From assembly GCA_913061145.1 (NCBI GenBank), contig CAJXUQ010000024.1, forward strand, positions 1 through 58,016: a DNA stretch of 58,016 bases, in the 5' to 3' direction. The translations under genes were made by a program, and so were the position numbers. The notes below the pieces were generated by a model, which saw nothing but the letters and a program-made list of their open reading frames with translations, searched no databases and was not told the origin of the DNA. Positions 8,450 through 19,981 of this stretch are shown one piece after another (within the stretch, counting starts at the first letter, position 1; each line of letters starts with the position of its first letter). This DNA comes from an uncultured Haliea sp. (GTDB lineage Bacteria; Pseudomonadota; Gammaproteobacteria; Pseudomonadales; Halieaceae).

Positions 8450-9972
8450 GCGGAGACCTCATGGTTTGCCGCCGCCACACCGGCGCGGCGCCCAAAGAAC
8501 GTGCAGTCACCCACAGACAGGCCACTGGCGATATACGGTGCAACCGGCAGGCCCGCCGTGGTGCGGCCCGCCGCATAGAGGCCGGGAACAGGCTCGCCAA
8601 AACCGCTGATCACACGGCCGTCGATATCCGTGTGCAGGCCGCCGAAGGTGTGGGCGGTGAAGAAGGCGCGCTTCACCGAGAGGTCCCAGGCTTTGAACGG
8701 GGGCTTGTCGAGTGGGCGCAGGTACTGCGCCTGCTTGTGGAACAGGGGGTCGCGCCCCAGGTCCGCGAAGCGATTGTAATAGGCGACCGTGTGCTGCAGG
8801 GCGCCCTGGGGAAAATCCGTGCGCGCCGCCAGATCGCCGATGGTCGGTGCCTCGGCCACCAGCAGGAAATTGTCCTGCGGAAAATCGAAACTGCTGCTGG
8901 CATCGGTAATCAGCCACGCGCGCCCCTGTTGACGGTAGGCAATGGCATCCCCCAGCACACCGTAGTAGCTGTCCTCGGGCACGAAGCGTTGCGCACTGGC
9001 GTTCACCACGATACCTGCCAGGGTCGACTCCGGCGGGTAGATAGGGGTGATAGCAAAGCCCTCATGCATGTGCAGGGTCTCTCCGCCCACGCCGGCTCCC
9101 ATGAGGATGCCCTGCCCCAGATCGCCCGCGTTGCCCCAGGGCGCGGAGCAGTCGAACAGGGCCGGCGCATGGCGCTGCACCATCTCGCGATTGTGGATGA
9201 AGCCGCCACAGGCCAGCACGACCCCGCGCTGCGCGCGAATATTGCGTGTCTCACCGTCCGCCAGCACCTGCATGCCAGCCACGCGACCGTCCGACTCCAC
9301 GATCAGGCGCTGACCGGCAACACCCGCACGCATCGTGACACCCGCCGCGGCGGTCTGCGCCAGCAGCGCCTCCATCAGGGTGCGGCCGCCGGTCATGCCG
9401 GGCAGGCCCGGCACGTGACCGCGCGGCACCGGGCGCGCAATCTCCCGCGCCGGCCAGGCGAGTTCGTTGCCCGAGTAATACAACGACTCATCGCCCAGCG
9501 TCAGCTCCTTCACCGGCGTAAAACGATCGTTATAAGGCACACCCATGGCCACCAGCCAGTCGAAATGGGCGACACTTTCCTCGCAGTAGAGCTGGATCTT
9601 GGCCAACTGGGGATGGCCGCCGCTGTTACCGGCGATAAAGCGGTACATCTCCTCCACGCTGTCTTCAAAGCCCGCCGCCTTCTGCAGGGCGGTGCCACCG
9701 CCGGCATACACCACGCCGCCCGACATGGCCGACGAGCCGCCGAACTGCGGCAGAGCTTCGATGAGCAATACGCGGGCACCTGCGCGCTGCGCCTCGATCG
9801 CTGCACTGCAGGCCGCCGAACCGGAGCCTGCGACCAGTACATCCGTCGTCTCGTCCCAGCGACTCACCTCCCGACGGCTCAGTGCGGCAGCGGGCCCGGC
9901 GAGCCCGACACCTGCAGCCCCCGCACCGAGGCCGGCAAGCAGTTGTCGACGGCGCCAGCGTGTTGTGCTCAT
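8446..9972 (-). CDS. Tat-exported FAD-dependent dehydrogenase (fumarate reductase/ketosteroid dehydrogenase type)
   Basis: A 508-residue flavoprotein of the FAD-binding-2 family. An N-terminal twin-arginine signal (R7-R8-R9-Q-L-L then a Gly/Ala-rich core and A-A-A-L near residue 31) sends it folded to the periplasm. The FAD motif A-G-S-G-S-A-A is at 48-54, with E-A-L-P-Q-F-G-G-S-S-A-M-S-G-G downstream, as in 3-ketosteroid delta1-dehydrogenases and fumarate reductases. The C-terminus has the G-L-Y-A-A-G-R-T-T-A-G flavin motif. Co-translation with a periplasmic cytochrome c suggests it oxidises a substrate and passes electrons to that haem. The substrate is unknown; a steroid or enoate is plausible from the neighbourhood. 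Confidence 0.9.
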   Translation of the reverse strand: MSTTRWRRRQLLAGLGAGAAGVGLAGPAAALSRREVSRWDETTDVLVAGSGSAACSAAIEAQRAGARVLLIEALPQFGGSSAMSGGVVYAGGGTALQKAAGFEDSVEEMYRFIAGNSGGHPQLAKIQLYCEESVAHFDWLVAMGVPYNDRFTPVKELTLGDESLYYSGNELAWPAREIARPVPRGHVPGLPGMTGGRTLMEALLAQTAAAGVTMRAGVAGQRLIVESDGRVAGMQVLADGETRNIRAQRGVVLACGGFIHNREMVQRHAPALFDCSAPWGNAGDLGQGILMGAGVGGETLHMHEGFAITPIYPPESTLAGIVVNASAQRFVPEDSYYGVLGDAIAYRQQGRAWLITDASSSFDFPQDNFLLVAEAPTIGDLAARTDFPQGALQHTVAYYNRFADLGRDPLFHKQAQYLRPLDKPPFKAWDLSVKRAFFTAHTFGGLHTDIDGRVISGFGEPVPGLYAAGRTTAGLPVAPYIASGLSVGDCTFFGRRAGVAAANHEVSA

Positions 9973-10667
9973 TCCACCCCCTCGCGGATGTACTCCAGCT
10001 GATCATTGATCATATAGGTTCGATGCCGGGGACCACTGACCGCTTCCACCAGGTCAGCATAGCCCGCATCCTCTTCGTAGAGGAAACAGACACCACCCTC
10101 CTGCATGATCATGCGCGGCGCATACCGCCGCGGTGGACGCGCGCCCAGCGCCGCCCGGGCGGTGGCGCAGTCGCGGAAATCAGCGAGGTCGACGAGGCTG
10201 ACGTAGGTTGGCGGCATCAGGCGGAACGGACTTTGCGTATCGCGAATCTCTGCAAAGGCGTCCTGCGGGCGCACCCAGCGGTGCGCGGAGATCTCACCCC
10301 CGTCAACGCGTATCTCCGCATCGGCGTCGAGCACCGCCAGGAAAAACCAGGTGCTGTAGCGCCGTCGGGCACCCTCCGGAGTCGTCCAGTGGGACAGGAA
10401 ATGCAGCTGCTCCGGCGTAATCTGCACATCCGCTTCTTCGCGGGTCTCGCGAATCGCCGCCTGCAACGCGGCCTGATCGTGGTCATCTGCCACCGGGTAG
10501 TCGGACGGATCAATTCGTCCTCCCGGAAAAACCCACTCCCCGCCCATGTGTTTCAGCGCCCTGTTGCGTTGCAAGAGCAGCACTTCCAGCCCCTGCGGGC
10601 CATCGCGCACTGGCACGACGGTCGCCGAAGGCACGATCGGCACATCGCCTTCGCCCATGTCCAGCAT
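9969..10667 (-). CDS. Nudix hydrolase, NUDT7/NUDT19-like
   Basis: A 232-residue Nudix protein. The box is split in the style of coenzyme A diphosphatases: G-E-W-V-F-P-G-G-R-I-D at about 43-53, an insertion, then A-A-I-R-E-T-R-E-E-A-D with the catalytic Glu residues. The length and the E-W-V-F-P-G-G start resemble NUDT19/NUDT7-like enzymes that hydrolyse CoA and acyl-CoA. The position inside a CoA-thioester cluster supports such a role, but the exact substrate is inferred. Its stop overlaps the flavoprotein ATG by four bases. Confidence 0.85.
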   Translation of the reverse strand: MLDMGEGDVPIVPSATVVPVRDGPQGLEVLLLQRNRALKHMGGEWVFPGGRIDPSDYPVADDHDQAALQAAIRETREEADVQITPEQLHFLSHWTTPEGARRRYSTWFFLAVLDADAEIRVDGGEISAHRWVRPQDAFAEIRDTQSPFRLMPPTYVSLVDLADFRDCATARAALGARPPRRYAPRMIMQEGGVCFLYEEDAGYADLVEAVSGPRHRTYMINDQLEYIREGVE

Positions 10668-10675
10668 GGCGCTGC

Positions 10676-11131
10676 TCAGGGGAAGAAACGGCTGATGGTG
10701 TCGATGACGCAGGCGGGGCGATCACTGCCCTCCACCTCGATCGTCACCCTGACCACCACCTGCACGCCGCCCTTCACGTCTTCAGCAGAGAGGATCTCGC
10801 CGCAACCGCGCACGCGACTGCCCACCGGCACCGGCGCCGGGAAGCGCACCTTGTCACAGCCGTAATTCACGCCCATCGACACGTTGTTCACCTGCAACAG
10901 CTGCGGCAGGAACAGGTTCGCCAGCGACAGCGTGAGATAACCGTGCGCAATCGTCTTGCCGAAGGGGCCGCTCGAGGCACGTTCGGGATCGACGTGAATC
11001 CACTGGTGATCACCCGTCGCCTCGGCAAACAGGTTGATACGCTCCTGCTCGATCAGCAGCCAGTCGGTACAGCCCAGTGCCGTGCCCTCACTGCCGAGCA
11101 GTGCTGCGGGGTTTTCAAATACTGTGGTCAT
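10676..11131 (-). CDS. MaoC-like (R)-specific enoyl-CoA hydratase
   Basis: A 151-residue single hot-dog-fold hydratase. The hydratase-2 motif is clear: F-A-E-A-T-G-D-H-Q-W-I-H-V-D-P-E-R-A-x(5)-F-G-K-T-I-A-H-G-Y, with the Asp/His dyad in GDHQWIH. Such enzymes add water to trans-2-enoyl-CoA to give (R)-3-hydroxyacyl-CoA. It is first in the minus-strand catabolic operon, with 8 bases to the Nudix gene. The hydrated product would be a logical substrate for the aldolase-like pair (DUF35/thiolase) or the CitE lyase nearby; that link is inference. Confidence 0.92.
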   Translation of the reverse strand: MTTVFENPAALLGSEGTALGCTDWLLIEQERINLFAEATGDHQWIHVDPERASSGPFGKTIAHGYLTLSLANLFLPQLLQVNNVSMGVNYGCDKVRFPAPVPVGSRVRGCGEILSAEDVKGGVQVVVRVTIEVEGSDRPACVIDTISRFFP

Positions 11132-11309
11132 GCGGGATTTCCTGTCAGCAACCTGTGTGCCCGGACTATACCACCCGCGCGGCGGCTCGGCAGCGAGCCT
11201 GGTTTAACGTTTTCCACCACAGCGCCCGCCACGTCCATCCCGACCCGCCGCCTGCAGGCGCGCGGAGTTTCCGGTATATTCACTCACTTGATACACAGGA
11301 GACCCGATC

Positions 11310-12128
11310 ATGCTGGAAAACCTCGACTTTGCTGAACTGCTGCACACCTACGTCATCCCCTGGGGTACGCGCATCGTGCTGGCGCTCGCCATTTTCTATA
11401 TCGGGCGCATGGTGGTATCCGCCGTCGCCGGCTGGGTTGAGAAATTCATGCGCGCACGGCGCATGGACGAGGTGCTGGTCAAGTTCCTGACAGCCATCCT
11501 GCACTGGGTTCTGCTGCTGTTTGTCATCATTGCAGCGCTCAGCCAGCTCGGCATCGACACCACGTCCATGGTCGCTCTGCTCGGTGCTGCGGGCCTCGCC
11601 ATCGGCCTTTCGCTGCAGAGCTCTCTGTCCAACCTGGCGGCCGGCGTGTTGCTGATCATCTTCCGCCCCTTCACCAAAGGCAATTTCGTGGAGGCAGGCG
11701 GCGCCATGGGCGTCGTCGAGGCCATCAGCATTTTCACAACCACGCTGACCACACCGGACAACAAGGAAGTCATCGTGCCCAACAGTGCGGTGCTGGGAAA
11801 CAACATCGTCAACTATTCTGCACGGCCCACACGGCGCGTGGACCTGGTTTTCGGCGTGTCCTACGGGGACGATCTGCGCAAGGCAAAGCAACTGCTGGAA
11901 GAGATCATTGCTGCGGATACCCGCGTTCTCAGCGACCCGGCTCCGACCATCGTGGTCGGCGAACTCGCCGACTCCAGTGTCAACTTCCTTGTGCGCCCCT
12001 GGGTAAAATCGGAAGATTACTGGGCCGTCTACTGGGATACCACCGAATCAGTCAAGCTGAAGTTCGATGAAGCCGGCATCACCATTCCGTTTCCGCAGAT
12101 GGACGTGCACACGCCGGAGCGGGACTGA
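11310..12128 (+). CDS. mscS: MscS-family small-conductance mechanosensitive channel
   Basis: A 272-residue inner-membrane channel that opens under membrane tension to release solutes during hypo-osmotic shock. Three N-terminal helices are visible (about 15-38, 58-82, 85-118). The third has the Ala/Gly-rich pore helix G-A-A-G-L-A-I-G-L-S-L-Q, followed by the hallmark L-S-N-L-A-A-G-V-L-L-I-I-F-R-P-F. The cytoplasmic vestibule includes V-P-N-S-A-V-L-G-N-N-I-V-N-Y-S and ends I-P-F-P-Q. AGGAG is 8 bases before the ATG. The size is that of E. coli MscS, with no extra domains. Confidence 0.95.
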   Translation: MLENLDFAELLHTYVIPWGTRIVLALAIFYIGRMVVSAVAGWVEKFMRARRMDEVLVKFLTAILHWVLLLFVIIAALSQLGIDTTSMVALLGAAGLAIGLSLQSSLSNLAAGVLLIIFRPFTKGNFVEAGGAMGVVEAISIFTTTLTTPDNKEVIVPNSAVLGNNIVNYSARPTRRVDLVFGVSYGDDLRKAKQLLEEIIAADTRVLSDPAPTIVVGELADSSVNFLVRPWVKSEDYWAVYWDTTESVKLKFDEAGITIPFPQMDVHTPERD

Positions 12129-12254
12129 GCCAACCACTGTATTAACAGTATTTCACAGCCTGCGGGCCTGCTGATGTGATATAAAGCCTGTTTCGCATCT
12201 CCCCTGGTCCGCCCGTGTATCGCGGGCGACCGGGGCAGCAAAACGGTACTGCAT

Positions 12255-13532
12255 GTGGCCACTGTGAAACGCCAATTCGTTGTTGCCAGCGCACTGCTGC
12301 TGTCAGCAGCCCTCATCACCCTTCTCCTCTACGCGACACGGCCCGACACCGACATCAGCGAGCCCGTGTATGTGCCGATCACTGTCGATGTGGTCGTGGC
12401 GGAAAAGGAGACTATACGCATCCCCATGCAGGCGCAGGGCACCGTGTCGCCTCTGCAGCAGACCACACTGCTGGCCGAGGTTCAGGGCCGTATTGTGGAG
12501 GCCTCTGAAACCTTCAACGTCGGTGGCTTTGTCAACGCGGGGGATGTCTTGCTGCGTATTGACCCCCGCGACTACCAGGCGCGCCTCGCCCGGGCTGAGG
12601 CGGCACTGCGCTCGGCGGAGAGCGAGCTTTTGCAGGAGCGCGGCCGGGCCGATGTGGCGCGCCGGGAATGGGAAAAGCTGCCCGCAGGCAGTCAACGCTC
12701 GGACGAAGCGCGCGATCTGTACCTGCGCAAGCCGCAACTGGCGCAGGCTGAGGGGCAGCTGCTGGCAGCCCGCGCCGACCTGCAAACAGCGCAGGACGAC
12801 CTCGACAGAACCGTGGTGCGCGCACCCTATACCGCGCTGATTCGTGCCAAGCACGCTGAGCTGGGGCAATTCGTCACACCCGGCACGCAGCTCGCAGAGG
12901 TGTTCTCAGTGGATGTGGCCGAGGTGCGGCTGCCCATCCCGCAAACGCGGCTCGCCTATCTCGACCTGCCCGGTGTGCGCAGCACGGAGGCTGGAGCGCG
13001 CATCGACCTGTACACCGACGTCAACGGTGACGTCACCCACTGGCCCGCCAGGCTGCACCGCAGCGAGGGTGTGTTTGACGAGCGCTCGCGCGCGCTGTAC
13101 GCCGTGGCGCGCATCGACGACCCCTACGGACTGACGCATCCGGGGCAGCCGCCCCTGCGCATCGGCACCTTCGTCACCGCCAGCATCGAAGGGCGCCCGA
13201 TGTCCGGGCTCGTCGCCCTGCCCCGGTATGTGATGCGGGCAGGCGATAACGTCGCGGTCGTCGACGACAACAATCTGGTGCGTAACCGAACCGTCACCAC
13301 ACTGAACACCGGGGGCGACTTCGTCTATGTCGCTGCGGGGCTGGACGATGGCGACCAGGTCATACTCACCACACTGGACAGCGCGCTCACCGGTGCCGAG
13401 GTCAGCGTGGTGTCGCGCATCAGCAGCCGCGAACTGCGACTGCAGAGCACGGCCAAGGGCACCACGGCAACGGGCGCTGACGTCGCCGCCGACGCCGCCC
13501 CGGCGCAACCCGGCGGAGCCCCTTCCGCATGA
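12255..13532 (+). CDS. RND efflux periplasmic adaptor (membrane fusion protein)
   Basis: A 425-residue adaptor with one N-terminal anchor helix (about 7-27). A lipoyl/barrel-sandwich region follows (G-T-V-S-P-L-Q-Q-T-T-L-L-A-E-V-Q-G-R-I, then G-D-V-L-L-R-I-D-P-R-D-Y). The alpha-hairpin is at about 110-185, the second lipoyl half is T-V-V-R-A-P-Y, then come beta-barrel and membrane-proximal domains. It joins an inner-membrane RND pump to an outer-membrane channel. The start is GTG (12255 or 12264) with a weak ribosome site. The ATGA overlap with the pump gene shows co-translation. No outer-membrane factor gene is present here, so TolC from elsewhere is likely. Confidence 0.92.
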   Translation: MATVKRQFVVASALLLSAALITLLLYATRPDTDISEPVYVPITVDVVVAEKETIRIPMQAQGTVSPLQQTTLLAEVQGRIVEASETFNVGGFVNAGDVLLRIDPRDYQARLARAEAALRSAESELLQERGRADVARREWEKLPAGSQRSDEARDLYLRKPQLAQAEGQLLAARADLQTAQDDLDRTVVRAPYTALIRAKHAELGQFVTPGTQLAEVFSVDVAEVRLPIPQTRLAYLDLPGVRSTEAGARIDLYTDVNGDVTHWPARLHRSEGVFDERSRALYAVARIDDPYGLTHPGQPPLRIGTFVTASIEGRPMSGLVALPRYVMRAGDNVAVVDDNNLVRNRTVTTLNTGGDFVYVAAGLDDGDQVILTTLDSALTGAEVSVVSRISSRELRLQSTAKGTTATGADVAADAAPAQPGGAPSA

Positions 13533-16500
13533 GTCCTCACCGGCAGGGCGGGGTGATTGCCTGGTTCGCCCACAACCCCGTGGCCGCGAACCTGCTGATG
13601 GCCATCATCCTGGTGGTGGGGCTGGGCTCCGCGTTCAATATCCAGCGCTCGATGTTTCCCTCCTTCGACATCGAGCTGATTTTCATCAACATGTCCTACC
13701 CCGGTGCCTCCCCGGAGGAGGTCGAGCAGGGCATCGTGCTGAAAATCGAGGAGGCCATCAACGACCTCGATGGCATCAAACGGGTGGAGTCCGATGCCCT
13801 GGACTCCCACGCACGGGTCATGGTGGAGCCCCAGGAAGGGATCGACATGAACGCCCTGCTGGGGGATATCAAAAACCGTATCGACGCCATACAGCATTTT
13901 CCCGCCAATGCCGAAAAGGCCATCATCAGCCAGCCGGAGCTACAGTTTCCAGCGCTGCAGCTGCAACTCTCCGGCGAGCTCGATGAACGCAGCATGAAGA
14001 CACTGGCGGAGGATATTCGTCGGGACCTGCTGACCCTGCCCGAAGTCTCCGCGGCGGAGGTGGTGGGCGCGCGCGATTACGAGATTTCCATCGAGATCTC
14101 CGAATCGCTGCTGCGTGAGTACCACCTGACGCTGAGTGATGTCGCAGAGGTGATCGCCCGCTCTTCGCTGGACCTGCCGGCGGGCTCGCTGCGCACCCGC
14201 CAGGGAGACATCCTGCTGCGCACGCAGGGACAGGCCTACGTGCAGCAGGATTTTGAATCCATCGTGCTGCGCAGCTTTGCCGATGGTACCCGCCTGCTGC
14301 TCGGCGATATCGCCACCGTGCGCGACGGCTTTGTCGAGGATAGCGGTTTCGCGCGCTTCAATGGCCGCTATTCACTGGGGATACAGGTGTTCGCCATGGG
14401 GGAGCAGGACATCCTCGATACGGCGATCGCCACACGCACCTGGGTAGAGCAGAAACAAGGCGAGTTGCCCGCTGCCGTCAGGCTGGATATCTGGTCGGAT
14501 ATCACCTTCTATCTGCAAGGTCGCCTGGGCATGATGCTGAAGAACCTCGCGATGGGGGCTCTGCTGGTATTCATCGTGCTTGCCCTGTTCCTGGAGATCA
14601 AACTGGCGTTCTGGGTGATGCTCGGCATCCCCGTCTGCTTCCTCGGCGCCATGGCTCTGATCAACACACCCTATATCCACGCCAGTCTGAACATGATCAG
14701 CCTGTTCGGCTTTATCCTGGTGCTGGGCATCGTGGTGGATGACGCGATTATCATGGGCGAAAGCGCCTACACCGAGCAGGAGCGCCACGGCCACAGCATC
14801 CAGAGCGTGGTCGACGGCGTCAACAAAGTCGCCGTACCGGCCACCTTCGGCGTGCTGACCACGATTGTCGCGTTTGCGCCCACGCTGTTTATGGAAGGGG
14901 TGTTTGCCGCCTTCCCGGAAGCCTGCGGCTGGGTGGTGATCCTCTGCCTGCTGTTTTCCCTGGTGGAATCGAAATGGATTCTGCCCGCTCACTTGGCCCA
15001 CAGCAGCCCTACGCGCAACCGCGTGCTGCTGGCAGTGGACCGACGGCAGCAGCAGGTTAACCAGGGCCTGAAACGCTTCGTTGAACAGCACTACAGCCCG
15101 CTGATGCAGCGCTGCATACGCAACCGCTATGTCACGCTCGCCGCGTTCATCGCCCTGCTGGTGCTGTGCAGCGGGCTGGTCCTCGGCGGCGTAGTGCGCA
15201 CGGTCATCGCCCCCGATGTGCCCGGTGAATTCATTTCCGTACAGCTGGAAATGACCGAAGGTACGCCCGAGGAGCGCACGCTGGCGACCATCGAACACAT
15301 TGTCGCGGCACTCGACCGTGTCGAACAGGCACATAAACAGGCGACCGGCGGCGAAGAGCACCTGGTGAATCACGTCTTCGCCTACGGCAGCAGCCGCACC
15401 ACGGGCGGCGTGGATATCGAACTGACGAAGGAAAACGAGCGCAGCATTTCCACGCGCGAAGTGGAACGGCGCTGGCGCGAAGCCGTAGGCACACTGCACG
15501 GCACCAAAGTGTTGTCGATCAGCAGCGCCGACGGACCGGGCTTTGGACCGGCCATCGCCTTCGACCTCATGCACCGAGATTTCACCATGCTGCGTGCCGC
15601 GGCGGCGGAGCTGGAGACTGCGATTCACCGCTACGACGGCGTGTACGATATCCGCAACGGCGCCAGCGACACCGCCGATGAATTCCACATTGAGCTACTG
15701 CCCGAGGGCGAGGCGCTTGGCCTGAGCCGCTACGCGGTTGCCAACCAGGTGCGCAACGCGTTCTACGGTGCGGAGGCCCAACGCATGCAGCGCGGGCTGG
15801 ACGAGGTGAAGGTCATGGTGCGCTACCCTCGCGCTGACCGGGAGACCGTGGATACGCTGCAGGACATGTACATTCGCACACCGGACGGGCAGGAGCTGCC
15901 CTTCCAGACCGTGGCCACCGTGGCCGTCAAGCAGGGCCTGCGCAAGGTCACCCACATCAACTACCAGCGCGCCGCCGAGGTAACGGCCGAGGCCAACAAG
16001 GATCTGGTAGAGCCGTCGCGCATTGTCGCCGACCTCGAGAAATCCGTGCTGCCGGGGCTGCTGCAGAAGTATCCTGGGCTCAGCTATGCCGTGGCCGGCT
16101 TGGCCGATGAGGAAAGCAAGATGGTGACCAGCATGCTGATCGGCTTCGGCCTTGCGCTGTTCGGCATCTACGCGCTGCTGGCAATACCCACCCGCTCCTA
16201 CCTGCAGCCCCTGATCATCATGGGCGTCATTCCCTTTGGCGTGATTGGCGCCGTCGTCGGCCACTGGCTGACGGGCTACCCGCTGAGCATGATGTCGCTG
16301 ATGGGGGTGATCGCCTTAAGCGGTGTGGTGGTGAATGACAGCCTGATTCTCGTTGATCATATCAATAACGCGATCAAGAGCGGCGTTGAGCCACTGCGGG
16401 CTGTCGTAGAGTCCGGTACGCAGCGTTTCCGCGCTATTTTGCTCACCTCGCTGACCACGTTCTTCGGCCTCGCGCCGATGCTGCTGGAGCGGAGTGCGCA

Positions 16501-16660
16501 GGCCCAGGAAATCGTGCCGATGGCGGTCTCCCTCGCCTTCGGTATTGTATTTGCCACCGTTATCACCCTGCTGCTGGTCCCGGCGCTGTACATGATCCTG
16601 CTGGATCTGAAGCAGTGGCGCGAGCCGACTGCTCAGTCATCCGCCCTGCCCGCTCGCTGA
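13529..16660 (+). CDS. RND-family multidrug/solute efflux transporter
   Basis: A 1043-residue inner-membrane proton antiporter with the usual 12-helix, two-repeat plan. Helix 1 is near residues 15-35 and a large periplasmic loop carries Y-P-G-A-S-P-E-E-V-E. Helix 4 holds the proton-relay pair in G-I-V-V-D-D-A-I-I-M-G-E, and the second half shows V-V-V-N-D-S-L-I-L-V-D. It extrudes amphiphilic compounds; substrates cannot be read from sequence. Many relatives of this AcrB-like subgroup in marine gammaproteobacteria are called only 'efflux RND permease'. It ends 4 bases before the end of the convergent sppA gene. Confidence 0.95.
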   Translation: MSPHRQGGVIAWFAHNPVAANLLMAIILVVGLGSAFNIQRSMFPSFDIELIFINMSYPGASPEEVEQGIVLKIEEAINDLDGIKRVESDALDSHARVMVEPQEGIDMNALLGDIKNRIDAIQHFPANAEKAIISQPELQFPALQLQLSGELDERSMKTLAEDIRRDLLTLPEVSAAEVVGARDYEISIEISESLLREYHLTLSDVAEVIARSSLDLPAGSLRTRQGDILLRTQGQAYVQQDFESIVLRSFADGTRLLLGDIATVRDGFVEDSGFARFNGRYSLGIQVFAMGEQDILDTAIATRTWVEQKQGELPAAVRLDIWSDITFYLQGRLGMMLKNLAMGALLVFIVLALFLEIKLAFWVMLGIPVCFLGAMALINTPYIHASLNMISLFGFILVLGIVVDDAIIMGESAYTEQERHGHSIQSVVDGVNKVAVPATFGVLTTIVAFAPTLFMEGVFAAFPEACGWVVILCLLFSLVESKWILPAHLAHSSPTRNRVLLAVDRRQQQVNQGLKRFVEQHYSPLMQRCIRNRYVTLAAFIALLVLCSGLVLGGVVRTVIAPDVPGEFISVQLEMTEGTPEERTLATIEHIVAALDRVEQAHKQATGGEEHLVNHVFAYGSSRTTGGVDIELTKENERSISTREVERRWREAVGTLHGTKVLSISSADGPGFGPAIAFDLMHRDFTMLRAAAAELETAIHRYDGVYDIRNGASDTADEFHIELLPEGEALGLSRYAVANQVRNAFYGAEAQRMQRGLDEVKVMVRYPRADRETVDTLQDMYIRTPDGQELPFQTVATVAVKQGLRKVTHINYQRAAEVTAEANKDLVEPSRIVADLEKSVLPGLLQKYPGLSYAVAGLADEESKMVTSMLIGFGLALFGIYALLAIPTRSYLQPLIIMGVIPFGVIGAVVGHWLTGYPLSMMSLMGVIALSGVVVNDSLILVDHINNAIKSGVEPLRAVVESGTQRFRAILLTSLTTFFGLAPMLLERSAQAQEIVPMAVSLAFGIVFATVITLLLVPALYMILLDLKQWREPTAQSSALPAR

Positions 16661-16664
16661 ACGG

Positions 16665-18505
16665 TCAGGGCGCGGCACAGCCTACGCAGCGCATGTAGAG
16701 GTGCGCCGGGTCGTTCAGTTCGGTGAGCGTGCGAGCTGCGGTGGCCACAGGCTGCAGCAGCTGCTGCATGCCGGCATCCAGCCCGGGAAGCAAACCACTC
16801 AACCCCACCCGCGACGCCAGCTGCCGGAGCAGCATGTCACGCGGCGACAGGGGCTGCTGTACATATTCCACGGGGTGACGCTGCGGGTCCAGTCCACCCA
16901 GCTCGGCCGCCGCGGCAATCGCTTCCCGCAGTGAACCCAGCTCGTCGATCAGGCCCAGCACCTGGGCGTCGGCGGCACTCCACACCCGACCACCCGCAGC
17001 GGCCTGCACCGCTTCCTCGGACAGGCCACGGCCACTGGCCACCAGCTGCAGGAACTCGCGGTAGGTGAAGTCCACACCGCTGGCGAGGGTTTCCGCGACC
17101 TGCGGATTGAGCGGTCGATCAAGCCGCAGCGACCCCGCCAGCTCTGTGGTACCCACACCGTCCGTAGTGACCCCGATGCGCTCCAGCAGCCGCTCAAACG
17201 TGGGAAAGGCGGCGAACACACCGATACTGCCGGTAATCGTCGTTGGTGTGGCCCAGATTTCATCGGCCTCGGCGGCGATGTAATAACCGCCCGAGGCGGC
17301 GATGGCGCCCATGGAAATCACCACCGGCGTGCCGGCCTCACGAATGCGGGCAATGGTCTGCCGAATCCGCTCGGCGGCCAACACGCTGCCGCCGCCCGTA
17401 TTCACCCTGAGCACCAGCGCCTTGACCCCCGGCTGCTCGGCAGCCTGGCGCAACAGCCTGGACAGGGAGTCGCCCCCGATGGTGCCAGGCGGCTGCTCAC
17501 CGGACATCATGTTACCTTCGGCGGTGACCACTGCCACGCGGTCCTCCGTGCGCTGGGTGAATGCCACGGGACGCTTGCTGTTGATATAGGACTCGAAGAA
17601 AACCGCCTCGTAGAACCCCTCGTCGTCCTCCGCCCCGACCCGCTCAATCAGGTAGTCGTTGGCATCGGCGCGGGACAACAGCGTATCCACCAGCCCCTGC
17701 TCCTGGGCCACCCGGGCGGAATTGCCACCGGCGGCCGTCAGGTACTCGGCATAGCGGTTGATGTAACTGTCGAGGCTGCCAGGGGGCAGGTTGCGGCGGC
17801 TTTCAACCACGGTGACATATTCCCGCCAGAGGTCTTCAAGCCAGGCCAGGGTGATGGCTTTCTCTCCCTCGGACATGTCGTCACGCAGAAACGGCTCGGC
17901 CATCGACTTGTGCTCCCCGGCATAGAACACATGCATGGTGACCAGTGCCTTGTCCAGGGCCTGACGGAAATGGTTGCGGTAGCTCGCGAATCCCTCGAGG
18001 GGCACAGCGCCCATGGGGTGCAGGATCACCTCGTCCGCCTGGCTGGCAAGCAGATACTGGTCCTGCGTGAAGTAGTCGCCGACGGCAATGACCGGCTTGC
18101 CGGTCGCCTTGAAGTTATCGATAGCTGCGGCAATTTCCAGACTTTTGCTGATCCCGGCTGACACCAGGAAGTCGAGCTCCATGACCAGTGCGGTGATGGC
18201 CGGGTCCTGGGCGGCCTCCTGTATGGCGTCAAGCACATCGCGCAGGGCGATTTCGCGCTCCGCAGGGGAAGGCTCACCCGCCAGTGCCTGCAGCGGGCTG
18301 ACCTCGGACTTCTCGTCAACCAGTGTGCCCCCGAGGTTCAGCAACAATGCGGCCTTTTCCGGCTGCGGCGGTGGCCCACCGCTGAAATACAGCACGTAGA
18401 TAAAGACCAGAAAGGCGAGAAATAACAGGTTCGACAGCGCCAGGCGAAACCAGGTCAATCCGCGCCAGAATGCGGAAAAGAAACGGCGAATGGGCGATGG
18501 GCGAC

Positions 18506-18509
<4 letters not shown>
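16665..18509 (-). CDS. sppA: Signal peptide peptidase SppA (protease IV), double-domain type
   Basis: A 614-residue membrane-anchored serine protease, the long duplicated form found in E. coli (618 residues). An N-terminal helix at about 22-43 tethers it to the inner membrane. The catalytic Lys lies in the first half (A-G-E-H-K-S-M-A-E-P-F) and the catalytic Ser in the second (M-G-A-I-A-A-S-G-G-Y-Y). The R-V-N-T-G-G-G-S-V segment differs slightly from the more common R-V-D-S-P-G-G-S. It digests cleaved signal peptides. It is the last gene of an operon with arsC, wrbA and DUF2069, overlapping DUF2069 by four bases. Confidence 0.96.
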
Positions 18510-19844
<1,335 letters not shown>

Positions 19845-19981
19845 GGAAAACTCCCCGGGGACAAAAGGCGTACATTATAGCAAAAGGGCTGGGCGCCGCG
19901 CCGCCATGCAATCGTGGCATACTGCGCGCGCCAAGCCATTTTTTCCACTGATCCTGCCAATCAACAAGGAGCAACCCGGAC

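Noticed and set aside
7906-10002. 698-residue open frame on the plus strand
   Set aside because: It lies antisense to the cytochrome c and Tat flavoprotein genes, which carry clear motifs. Long antisense frames are common at high G+C and this one has no domain signal.
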